Below are positions 1 to 6,354 of a stretch of 14,465 bases of DNA, one piece after another (position 1 is the stretch's first letter; each line of letters begins with the position of its first letter). Made by a program: the position numbers and the translations under genes. The stretch comes from JAKORR01 sp964608495 (GTDB lineage Bacteria > Armatimonadota > Zipacnadia > Zipacnadales > FEN-943): the NCBI GenBank assembly GCA_964608495.1, contig CAZSOQ010000128.1, forward strand, positions 1 to 14,465, read 5' to 3'. The notes beneath the pieces were generated by a model that saw only the letters and a program-made list of their open reading frames with translations, was not told the origin of the DNA and did no database searches.

Positions 1-2
1 CC

Positions 3-1190
3 TGTGCCCTGTGGGTCGGCCTGGGCCTGCTGGCGGTGTCGGCAGCGGATAGGAAGTGGGGTCCGCCCCTGGCCGGGCTGGCGGTCGGCGCTCTGCTGCT
101 CTCTCGCCACGACCTGATCGGCCTGGCCGCCGGTCTGCTGATCGGTGTCGCCCTGGGCACGCGGTCTTCCCGCGCCCTCGTGCAGGCCCTGGTGGCAGCC
201 GTCGTGGTCTTCCTGGTGGGCCTGTTGCCCGCCCTGATCCGCACGCCCGGCCCCGTCCTCAGCGTGCTCACCTTCGGGGTGCTGGACCGTGGCCCCGACC
301 TCGGCCCGGCGCCCTTCGCGACCACCGAGCCCGTCTCGCTTGCCAATCTGCCCTGGTACGCCATGTTCCTCGCCCGCGCCTACATCGCGCCGGTCCTGAT
401 GCTCCTTGTTGGCCTGTCCTTCCTGGCTTCGCGCCCACTGCGTGAGCTGACCCTCCGCCATCCCCTCATCGTCGCGGCCTTCTCGGCCGCGGCCCTGAAC
501 CTCCTGATCCGCGGAGGCGCGGCGGCCCTGCTGGGGCTCAATGCCTTCTACCTGCGCGACTTCCACCTGGAGCTGCCCCTGGTCGTGGCGGCCGGCGCGG
601 CGGTCGCCCAGGCCGTGCGGGCGGCCCGCGACCCCTCGCTTCGCCGCCTCGTGATCCTCCACGCGGTCGCGGCGGTCGCCCTCGGGCCCGCCGTGATGGG
701 CCTGCCGAGCGCCCTGCGGCCCGACCGTCCCACGGCCCTCCAGGGCATCGCCGACGCCGGACGCTTCATCGCCGCCCACACGCAGCCCGACGACCGCATC
801 TTCAGTATCGAGGACCCCTATTTCTTCCTGGCGGCCGGGCGCGAGCTTCTGCCCCTCCTCACCCACCATCTGTTCCTCTACCACCCCGCCGCTTCCACCG
901 ACGCCCTGCGCGGGACCCACGCCCTCAACCTCGACCTGCTCCTGACCATGATGCGGCAGGAGGCCACGGTCGTGGTCATGTCACGGCGTGCCATGAGCTG
1001 GATCGCGCACAACGAGCGCACCACGGCTGGCTACGAGATCGTGGCAGCCCTGAGCGATGAGCTTGCCCGCCACTGGCACCTGGTCGCCGGCCAGCCCAAC
1101 AGCCTCGCCCAGCAGATCGAGATCTACCGTCGAGCGCAAGGCGATAGGCAGGGCGCCGGCCAGGGGCGCCCGGGAGGACCGGTCCGATGA
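3..1190 (+). CDS. Polytopic membrane protein, 3' part; probable GT-C/GT39-type glycosyltransferase (5' end outside window)
   Basis: The frame is open to the left edge (first full codon at 3), so the gene starts outside the window and the GTG at 36 is probably internal. The visible 395 residues hold several hydrophobic segments rich in Leu, Ala and Val, including one with an S-R-H-D motif (encoded near 105-120). They end in a soluble tail with D-D-R-I-F and Y-F-F-L-A-A-G-R motifs. This layout is known from ArnT/PMT-like GT-C enzymes, which transfer sugars from polyprenyl-phosphate donors on the outer face of the membrane. The catalytic N-terminal loop is missing, so the activity is inferred. 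The stop overlaps the start of the next gene by four bases (ATGA, 1187-1190), which indicates translational coupling to a nucleotide-sugar epimerase and supports a role in envelope glycan synthesis. It could also be an uncharacterised membrane protein with a GT-C-like architecture. Confidence 0.6.
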   Translation, partial: CALWVGLGLLAVSAADRKWGPPLAGLAVGALLLSRHDLIGLAAGLLIGVALGTRSSRALVQALVAAVVVFLVGLLPALIRTPGPVLSVLTFGVLDRGPDLGPAPFATTEPVSLANLPWYAMFLARAYIAPVLMLLVGLSFLASRPLRELTLRHPLIVAAFSAAALNLLIRGGAAALLGLNAFYLRDFHLELPLVVAAGAAVAQAVRAARDPSLRRLVILHAVAAVALGPAVMGLPSALRPDRPTALQGIADAGRFIAAHTQPDDRIFSIEDPYFFLAAGRELLPLLTHHLFLYHPAASTDALRGTHALNLDLLLTMMRQEATVVVMSRRAMSWIAHNERTTAGYEIVAALSDELARHWHLVAGQPNSLAQQIEIYRRAQGDRQGAGQGRPGGPVR

Positions 1191-2143
1191 CCAGCGTGCT
1201 TATCACAGGGGCGGCCGGCTTCATCGGCTCGCACGCCTCGGAGGAATTCGCCCGTCATGGCTGGCGCGTGACGGGGCTGGACAACTTTGACCCCTACTAC
1301 CCGCGCCCGGAGAAAGAGGCCAATCTGTCCGAGATGCTTCCGGAAGCCCGCGAGCGCTTCCACGAGGCCGACATCCGCGACCAGGACCGCGTGGGGGAGA
1401 TCCTCGAGCACAACGAGGTGAGCGTGGTGGTGCACCTGGCCGCCAAGGCCGGAGTCCGCCCGTCCATCCAGGCCCCGGGCGACTACATGGACGTGAACGT
1501 CCGCGGCACGGTCTCTGTCCTCGAGGCCGCCCGCCGGTGCGGTGTCCAGCGCTTCATCTTCGCGTCCTCGTCGTCGGTCTACGGCTCGGGCAACGACCTT
1601 CCCTTCCACGAGGACCAGCCCATCGCCACGCCCCTGTCCCCCTATGCGGCCAGCAAGATCGCCGGCGAAGCGATCTGCTACGCCTACCACCATCTCTACG
1701 GCCTGCCCATCACCTGCCTGCGCTTCTTCACGGTCTTCGGCCCGCGCCAGCGGCCCGACCTGGCCATCAACAAGTTCGTCCGCCTGGTATTCGCGGGCGA
1801 GAAGATCCCGCGGTACGGCGACGGTTCTTCCAGCCGCGACTACACCTTCGTCGGCGACGTCGTGCGCGGCGTGCGACTGGCCGCCGAGCGCGACCTGGGC
1901 TTCAGCATCATCAACCTGGGCAATTCGCGGCCCCTCACGCTGTCGGAGCTGATCGCCGCAGTCGAGCGCGTCACGGACAGGCCCGCCGCGATCGAGCAGC
2001 TCCCGCCCCAGCCCGGCGACATGGTGCACACCTACGCCGACGTGACCCGCGCCCACGAGCTGCTGGGCTGGCAGCCGACCACGCCCTTCGACGATGGCCT
2101 GGCGGCCTTCGTGGAGTGGTGGCGCACCCGGCAGGACCTCTGA
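1187..2143 (+). CDS. NAD-dependent sugar-nucleotide epimerase, UDP-glucuronate 4-epimerase-like (extended SDR)
   Basis: This 318-residue protein is full length for an extended short-chain dehydrogenase/reductase that inverts C4 of a UDP-hexose or UDP-hexuronate using tightly bound NAD. The Rossmann motif G-A-A-G-F-I-G is at residues 8-14. An acidic residue ending beta-2 (L-D-N, 31-33) is followed by P-Y-Y-P-R. The H-L-A-A-K-A-G-V-R block (83-91) is typical of UDP-glucuronate epimerases of the CapI/WbpP type. The catalytic Ser run is at 127-130, and Tyr153 and Lys157 form the YxxxK pair. R-D-Y-T-F-V-G-D (218-225) is the usual substrate-domain signature. A GGAGG ribosome site at 1173-1177 lies 9 nt before ATG 1187, inside the end of the upstream membrane protein gene. 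The likely pathway is making galacturonate-type or galactose-type donors for an envelope polysaccharide. The exact substrate (UDP-Glc, UDP-GlcA or UDP-GlcNAc) is not fixed by sequence alone. Confidence 0.88.
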   Translation: MTSVLITGAAGFIGSHASEEFARHGWRVTGLDNFDPYYPRPEKEANLSEMLPEARERFHEADIRDQDRVGEILEHNEVSVVVHLAAKAGVRPSIQAPGDYMDVNVRGTVSVLEAARRCGVQRFIFASSSSVYGSGNDLPFHEDQPIATPLSPYAASKIAGEAICYAYHHLYGLPITCLRFFTVFGPRQRPDLAINKFVRLVFAGEKIPRYGDGSSSRDYTFVGDVVRGVRLAAERDLGFSIINLGNSRPLTLSELIAAVERVTDRPAAIEQLPPQPGDMVHTYADVTRAHELLGWQPTTPFDDGLAAFVEWWRTRQDL

Positions 2144-2195
2144 ACGCCCCCGGGGCTTCGCCGTCGCCCGACCGCCCGACGCCCGCCACCATGCC

Positions 2196-2209
2196 AAAGG
2201 AGATGATCC
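2196..2209 (+). promoter_or_regulatory. Unusually long Shine-Dalgarno sequence for the GTG-started URO-D-like gene
   Basis: AAAGGAGATGATCC matches 13 of 14 positions of the full complement of the usual 16S rRNA 3' end (AAAGGAGGTGATCC). The AAGGAG core ends 10 nt before GTG 2213, which supports that start. Two out-of-frame ATGs (2191, 2203) lie within or beside it. The one at 2191 opens an 11-codon frame that ends at 2223, overlapping the URO-D start. Confidence 0.7.
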
Positions 2210-2212
2210 CGC

Positions 2213-3316
2213 GTGCGAAGTGAGCTCTGCCGAAAGCTGCTCGGACCCGCGCCGGGCAGTGTCGAGAAGACCGAGCACGTCAGGAACTACGTGAAGGCGA
2301 TGTGCTTCGCGGGCCCCGACTGGGTGCCCTGCTCGGTCAGCCTGCTGCCGGCGGCCTGGCTGCGCCACGGCGAGGCCCTCGAGGAGGTCGTCCTCGACCA
2401 TCCGCGCCTCTTCCCCGGCTACCAGGCCGGCGGCTTCCGCAACCTCCAGCTCTCGCGCCAGTACCAGGAGGGCACCTGGACCGACGCCTGGGGCACGGCC
2501 TGGCGGAACATGGAGGCCGGGATGGACTCGATACCCGTCGAGTCCGAGGCGCCGCTGCGCGACTGGGAGGCCCTCGACGGCCTCGTCCCACCGGATCCCA
2601 GGACCGTGGACGACATGGGCAACGCGATGAACTGGGATGCCAATCGCGAGGCCCTGGTCCGTGCCCGCGAAAACGGCGGCCTGGCCACGGGCGGTCTGCC
2701 CCACGGGTTCATGTACATGCGCCTGTTCTACCTGCGTGGCTTCGCCAATCTCATGATGGACATCGCCTCGCGGGACCCGCGGCTGGATCGCCTGGTAGAC
2801 CTCGTGGCCGAGCGCAACGCCTGGATCGTCGGCGCGTGGCTGGACGCCGGGGCCGAGATGATCTCGGCGGGCGACGATCTGGGCATGCAGACGTCGCTGC
2901 CCATGAGCCCCGACGACTGGCGCCGGTACGTCAAGCCCGGCTACTGGCGGATCTTCGCCCGGTGCTGCGACGAGAGCGTCCCTGTGTACCTGCACAGTGA
3001 CGGCCACATGCTGGAGATCATCCCGGACCTGATCGAGTGCGGGATCACGGTCATCAACCCCCAGATCCGCGCCAACGGCCTCGACGGCCTGGTGCGATGG
3101 GCGAAGGGCAAGGTCTGCATCAACCTGGACCTGGACCGCCAGCTCTTCCCCTTCGCCGAGCCCCACGAGATCCGCGCGCACATCCGGGAGGCCTTCGACG
3201 CGCTGTACAGCCCGGAGGGTGGGCTGATGCTCGCGGCGGAGTGCGCGCAGGACGTGCCGCCAGGGAACGTGCGGGCGATCTGCGAGACGCTGGAGGAGCT
3301 CTGCTGGGGCCGGTAG
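2213..3316 (+). CDS. Uroporphyrinogen decarboxylase-like protein (PF01208-type, probably not a haem enzyme)
   Basis: The 367-residue protein starts at GTG 2213 behind a strong ribosome site. It has the layout of the URO-D/MtaA/CmuA superfamily, a TIM barrel that includes haem-pathway decarboxylases and many corrinoid or cobamide methyltransferase-like proteins. Visible landmarks are P-D-W-V-P near residue 35, D-D-L-G at 221-224, M-S-P-D-D-W at 231-236, a Y-L-H-S-D-G-H segment at 259-265 where MtaA-like enzymes place a metal-binding H-x-C-G, and I-N-P-Q at 281-284. I do not see the N-terminal R-Q-A-G-R motif of true HemE. The substrate is therefore unknown; a methyl transfer or lyase role is only a guess from the family. 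It lies 69 nt after the epimerase gene on the same strand and may be co-transcribed. It ends opposite the GH4 gene, with a repeat-derived hairpin region between them. Such genes are common beside sugar dehydrogenases in Armatimonadota and Planctomycetota-type genomes. Confidence 0.85.
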   Translation: MRSELCRKLLGPAPGSVEKTEHVRNYVKAMCFAGPDWVPCSVSLLPAAWLRHGEALEEVVLDHPRLFPGYQAGGFRNLQLSRQYQEGTWTDAWGTAWRNMEAGMDSIPVESEAPLRDWEALDGLVPPDPRTVDDMGNAMNWDANREALVRARENGGLATGGLPHGFMYMRLFYLRGFANLMMDIASRDPRLDRLVDLVAERNAWIVGAWLDAGAEMISAGDDLGMQTSLPMSPDDWRRYVKPGYWRIFARCCDESVPVYLHSDGHMLEIIPDLIECGITVINPQIRANGLDGLVRWAKGKVCINLDLDRQLFPFAEPHEIRAHIREAFDALYSPEGGLMLAAECAQDVPPGNVRAICETLEELCWGR

Positions 3317-3320
3317 CGGG

Positions 3321-3394
3321 GACCACCACGCCGCCACCTCCACACGCACGCGCCAGAAGCCGCTCCGCGGCTCCCGCCGCGACCTGCGACTACA
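3321..3394 (+). repeat. REP-like intergenic repeat, copy A
   Basis: The head (3321-3341: GACCACCACGCCGCCACCTC and one more base) is nearly the same as the head of the copy at 6284. The centre can form a hairpin with AGCCGC and GCGGCT around a TCC loop (3358-3372). The tail is GCGACTACA (3386-3394). It begins 5 nt after the URO-D stop codon and is tail-to-tail with copy B. Confidence 0.7.
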
Positions 3395-3410
3395 CTGCCG
3401 TTGTAGTCGC
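3386..3410. terminator. Hairpin at the tail-to-tail repeat junction between convergent genes; possible bidirectional terminator
   Basis: GCGACTACA (3386-3394) and TGTAGTCGC (3402-3410) form a perfect 9-bp stem with a 7-nt loop, centred between the convergent URO-D (+) and GH4 (-) genes. No T-tract follows, so intrinsic termination is uncertain. The structure is made by two oppositely oriented repeat copies. Confidence 0.4.
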
Positions 3411-3460
3411 GGGTTGGCCGCAGGCCATGCCCGCGGGGGTGGACGTAGCTGTGGTGGGTC
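3402..3460 (-). repeat. REP-like intergenic repeat, copy B (inverted)
   Basis: Read on the minus strand, this copy matches the copy at 10021-10075 almost exactly. The 39-nt stretch from the CCACCCCCGCGGGC block to the GCGACTAC tail has only two mismatches by my count. Its central hairpin has outer GCGGG/CCCGC and inner TGGCC/GGCCA stems around a TGC loop. Confidence 0.8.
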
Positions 3461-3494
3461 GCTACGGGGGCCTCACGTCCCGCCCCCTGCCCGT

Positions 3495-4865
3495 CTATCG
3501 CCACCCGAACCGTTCCGCCACGGCCGCATTGGCCGGCATCGCCATCAGCGCATCCAGCAGCCCCTCGGCCTGCTCGAGCGACCGCGTTCGGTGATCCTCG
3601 AGCACCAGCCTCAACAGCAGGCGCCTGTCCCCGGTCACGAAGGCCTCGATCCACATCTCCGCCTCCCACAGTCGCGGCAGCATCGCCTCCAGCATCAGGT
3701 TCCTCGGAAGCTGGCGTGTGACGCGCCCGTGGATGCCCGACCGGTTCACCAGCGCCGGTATCTCGACCACCACGTCGTCCGGGATGCCCGCACCAGCGGC
3801 GCCCGGGCCCGCGCCGAGGGCCCCCAGTTGCCCGTAGTTCGGCACGTTGACCTGGAACACCCGAGCCTCGTCGTTGGCGAGAGCGTCCATGATCGGCACC
3901 ACCTGCTCCCCGCTCCTCGTCGGCGGAAAGGCCTCGGTCACCCGCGCATCGGCGGCGCCGGCCACGCGCCGCAGGCTCTCCAGTCGCCGCTCGAGGTCCT
4001 GCAGGTACTGAGCCCACCCGATCTCCGAGTCGAAGCCCCCGAGGTGCCCGTACCAGCGCTGCTTGCTCTCGAGGTCCAGGTGGTACCACCACCCGCCCTT
4101 GCGCGGGGTGTCGCCGATGGGCATGAGCCCGTAGAGCCGATACTGGTGGATGGCCGCACGCGACATCTGGTTGTCGCCATAGTGGGGCTTGTGGGTGGCC
4201 CAGAACTCCTCGGCCTTCGTCTCGATCCACTCGTCCAGCAGGGGGTAGGCGTCCTCGCCGTCGTACTCGAAGCGCGTCATCCAGATCCAGTGGTTGAAGC
4301 CCGTCGCCTCGAAGGTCACGCGCTCCACGTGCAGGCCCAGCACTTGGGCTATCCGCCGGTAGCCGTAGTGCCCGTGGCACAGGCCGACCACCTTCACCCC
4401 CGTCTCGCGGGTCATCAGCGTGCAGCCCTCGAATACCGGGTTGCCCGACTGGACCAGCCACGCCCCGGGGCACAGCCGCTCCATGTCACGCGCCACGTCC
4501 AGCATCAGGCCGAACTGCAGGAAGTTGCTGAAGGTGAGGCCCCGGTAGTAGCCGTGCCTCTCACTCAGGGCCCGCATGGCCTCCTGATGGTCATGGCCGC
4601 CCACCAGGGCGGTGTTGATGACGAAGTCCGCCCCGTCGAGGGCCTGCTCCCTGCTCGTGGTCCTCTCGAAGGCCAGGTCCACGCCCAGCTCGGCGGCGTA
4701 GCGGCTGGCCAGCCGATGGACGATACCGAGCCGCTGCTCGTCCGGGTCCATGAACCAGACCTGGCTGCTGTGCAGTCCCTCGGTGACGCACAGGTCGCGC
4801 ACCAGGTTCAGCGAGAAGACAGCGCTCCCGGCGCCGATGAGACCGATCTTCAGGTTCGCGGACAT
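3495..4865 (-). CDS. Glycoside hydrolase family 4 (NAD- and Mn-dependent alpha-glycosidase type)
   Basis: The 456-residue protein has the family's normal length. GH4 enzymes cleave glycosides by NAD-assisted oxidation and elimination rather than by acid/base displacement. The Rossmann motif G-L-I-G-A-G-S is at residues 8-14 and N-P at 142-143. Cys163 and His164 sit in G-L-C-H-G, and His192 in G-F-N-H; Cys163 and His192 fit the two known Mn ligands. An R-x-G-W-W-Y block near residue 260 is likely substrate domain. The sequence resembles the AglA/LplD group (alpha-glucosidase, alpha-galactosidase, alpha-galacturonidase); which glycoside is cut cannot be told. ATG 4865 is chosen because GGAGG lies 7 nt upstream and the Rossmann fold follows directly. 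The frame is open further upstream, but only through repeat DNA. It has its own 262-nt upstream region with a LacI-type palindrome, so it is probably sugar-induced. It is the last gene of the minus-strand sugar cluster. Confidence 0.92.
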   Translation of the reverse strand: MSANLKIGLIGAGSAVFSLNLVRDLCVTEGLHSSQVWFMDPDEQRLGIVHRLASRYAAELGVDLAFERTTSREQALDGADFVINTALVGGHDHQEAMRALSERHGYYRGLTFSNFLQFGLMLDVARDMERLCPGAWLVQSGNPVFEGCTLMTRETGVKVVGLCHGHYGYRRIAQVLGLHVERVTFEATGFNHWIWMTRFEYDGEDAYPLLDEWIETKAEEFWATHKPHYGDNQMSRAAIHQYRLYGLMPIGDTPRKGGWWYHLDLESKQRWYGHLGGFDSEIGWAQYLQDLERRLESLRRVAGAADARVTEAFPPTRSGEQVVPIMDALANDEARVFQVNVPNYGQLGALGAGPGAAGAGIPDDVVVEIPALVNRSGIHGRVTRQLPRNLMLEAMLPRLWEAEMWIEAFVTGDRRLLLRLVLEDHRTRSLEQAEGLLDALMAMPANAAVAERFGWR

Positions 4866-4892
4866 CGCTCCGCCTCCGGACCTCAGGATCGT

Positions 4893-4948
4893 GCGCTGTT
4901 GGCGCGGCGCCTCCGGCGGGGCGTGCGGGAGTGGTGTGGCTGTGGTCC
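4893..4948 (-). repeat. Degraded REP-like repeat copy (inverted), in the GH4 leader
   Basis: On the minus strand the head reads GACCACAGCCACACCACTCC and is followed by a short CGCC/GGCG hairpin around a TCC or GGA loop. This resembles copies B and E but has many changes and a lost tail. It lies head-to-head with the copy at 4954. Confidence 0.45.
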
Positions 4949-4953
4949 CTGCT

Positions 4954-4996
4954 GACCACCACAGCGCCATCCCCGCAGGCACGCGCTGTGACTACA
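4954..4996 (+). repeat. REP-like intergenic repeat, copy C (shortened)
   Basis: The head GACCACCACAGCGCC and the tail TGACTACA (4989-4996) match the family ends. CAGCGC and GCGCTG form a 6-bp stem around a CCGCAGGC-containing loop. With the inverted degraded copy it would fold in the 5' leader of the GH4 transcript. Confidence 0.6.
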
Positions 4997-5023
4997 TCGA
5001 CTCTCCTTGTAGCCGGGAAGGAG

Positions 5024-5040
5024 GGTGAAACGGGTTCACC
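5024..5040. promoter_or_regulatory. 17-bp palindrome, candidate LacI/GalR-family operator for the GH4 gene
   Basis: GGTGAAACGGGTTCACC is an inverted repeat with 7 of 8 base pairs matched around a central G. It contains the T-G-A-A-A-C-G core style of LacI-family operators. It lies 159 nt upstream of the GH4 ATG and downstream (on the minus strand) of an AT-richer stretch likely to hold the promoter, which is where a repressor would sit. No regulator gene is present in the window. Confidence 0.5.
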
Positions 5041-5110
5041 AGTTATTCGGCAGTTTGCGTCTCTTTACAGCCCTTTACGGTGGCCCAAAAAGCATTATGT
5101 CCAATCATCC
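5041..5110 (-). promoter_or_regulatory. AT-rich probable promoter region of the GH4 gene
   Basis: This 70-bp stretch is about 46% GC by my count in otherwise roughly 70% GC DNA. On the minus strand it holds TTGGAC, CATAAT and two TGTAAAG/CGTAAAG-like direct repeats 10 bp apart (complement of CTTTAC at 5063-5068 and 5073-5078). I could not settle on one -35/-10 pair with good spacing. The call rests on base composition, on position ahead of the palindrome at 5024, and on its place between two genes. Confidence 0.4.
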
Positions 5111-5127
5111 GCGCTCACCTTCCCGCC

Positions 5128-6255
5128 TCACACGTGATCCAGCGACGGTATGTGCAGCGGCACCGGCAGCAGACGCCCGAGCGCGCCCAGCCGGCTCACC
5201 TGCGGATGCGGCCCGCCCACCACCGCCGCCGTCAGTTCCCTGACGCCCAGCTCCACGGCCTCGCCGGCGTCCTTCCCGGGCCTCACGTCCAGCTCCGTCC
5301 CGTCCCAGTCCACGGTCGCCCATTCCGTCTCCTCGCCCCACCGGCATCCGACGGCCACAGCAAAGGGCTCCAGACCCGGCGCCCTCGCGGCCAACAGGGG
5401 CTTCAGGTCGCCCACTAGGCGCGGCCAGTCCACGATCCGCAGCATCCCCTGCGGGTAGGCCTCCCAGCCCGGCGCCACGGGCAGGAGCCGCTCCATCAGC
5501 CCGCCGTCGCCCGGCCCGACCTCGACGGCCGCGCTCGAGGCGAAGGCGATGTTCAGCATCGCCAGGATCAGCTCCGGCTCGCGGCCCGTGGGGGAGTGGA
5601 TCTCCCTCACCTGCATGTTCCCGCCCCAGGCCTTGTTCGTAATGAGATAGCTGTCCTCGCCCAGGAACAGGCGCGCGTCCCGTCGCTGGAGCTGCAGGGC
5701 CAGCCGCGGGCGCTCGACGCGGTAGGGCAGAGCCGCGTGCATCTCGCCCACGCGGGCCGCCGCCGCGGGGTCGCTGGGCGCCACCTCGGCCAGGCGCGCC
5801 GGCTCGATCTTCAGCCAGCCCAACGCCCGGCGTGTAACGCGCACGACGTACTTCACGCCGCAGGTCTCGTAGCCGAAGGTGCTGTACCGCTGCTGGTCGC
5901 CCCACAGCGCCGACAGGGCCATGCCCTGCTGCCGCATCCGCTCGACGGACTCGTGCATCAGGCGCGTCATGTAGCCCTTGCCCCGCTCCTCGGGAAGGGT
6001 GGCCACGCCGCCTACACCGCCACAGCTCACGCGGGCCAGCCCGATCACGATGCTCATCGGGTAGGTTCCCACGTGCGACACGATCTTCCCGTCGCGCTCC
6101 AGGACCAGGTAGCACCGGCGGTTCTCCTCATCGGCCTCGGCCCTGTCGGGGTAGGTGTCGCTGAAGAACCCCGGCCAGAAGCCGTAGCACCGCTCCAGGA
6201 AGCGCTGGAACTCCTCGGCCTCCTCGAAACGCACCGTGCGTATCACCTCGGACAT
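5128..6255 (-). CDS. Eis-like GNAT N-acetyltransferase with C-terminal SCP2-like domain
   Basis: The 375-residue protein has the usual layout of Eis-family acetyltransferases: an N-terminal GNAT fold, a second degenerate GNAT-like half and a C-terminal sterol-carrier-like domain. The acetyl-CoA pyrophosphate loop is R-G-K-G (91-94), preceded by G-G-V-A-T-L-P-E-E (82-90). The Y-S-T-F-G-Y-E motif (124-130) is a strong mark of this family. The C-terminus ends in a hydrophobic P-S-L-D-H-V tail, where Eis proteins place their terminal carboxylate near the active site. The acceptor amine is unknown; aminoglycoside or protein acetylation is known only for some members. ATG 6255 has an AAGGAG site with 11-nt spacing. 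The start lies 99 nt after the upstream glycosidase gene, with a hairpin repeat in the gap, so co-transcription is possible but may be attenuated. Confidence 0.85.
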   Translation of the reverse strand: MSEVIRTVRFEEAEEFQRFLERCYGFWPGFFSDTYPDRAEADEENRRCYLVLERDGKIVSHVGTYPMSIVIGLARVSCGGVGGVATLPEERGKGYMTRLMHESVERMRQQGMALSALWGDQQRYSTFGYETCGVKYVVRVTRRALGWLKIEPARLAEVAPSDPAAAARVGEMHAALPYRVERPRLALQLQRRDARLFLGEDSYLITNKAWGGNMQVREIHSPTGREPELILAMLNIAFASSAAVEVGPGDGGLMERLLPVAPGWEAYPQGMLRIVDWPRLVGDLKPLLAARAPGLEPFAVAVGCRWGEETEWATVDWDGTELDVRPGKDAGEAVELGVRELTAAVVGGPHPQVSRLGALGRLLPVPLHIPSLDHV

Positions 6256-6283
6256 TGGGCCGTCATCTCCTTGGCTGGGAGCC

Positions 6284-6326
6284 GATCACCACGCCGCCAC
6301 CGCCGCAGGCTGAAGCCTGCGGCTAC
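6284..6326 (+). repeat. REP-like intergenic repeat, copy D (perfect hairpin)
   Basis: The head GATCACCACGCCGCCACCGC closely matches copy A. The centre is a perfect 9-bp stem, GCCGCAGGC (6302-6310) with GCCTGCGGC (6315-6323), around the loop TGAA. The tail is reduced to GGCTAC. It lies between two genes of the minus-strand operon, so its RNA hairpin may affect transcript stability or read-through. Confidence 0.75.
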
Positions 6327-6354
6327 TGGAGCCACAGACCGTCCGCCGCCCCGC

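Noticed and set aside
1124..3349. Very long open minus-strand frame opposite the epimerase and URO-D genes
   Set aside because: It is antisense to two clear conserved enzymes and its product has no recognisable domain; stop-free antisense frames are expected at this GC content.
3321..3460. Repeats as a CRISPR array
   Set aside because: Copies are dispersed, inverted and variable, with no regular spacers and no cas genes.
4866..4982. N-terminal extension of the GH4 protein
   Set aside because: The extra codons lie in repeat DNA, and a good ribosome site directly precedes ATG 4865 at the Rossmann fold.
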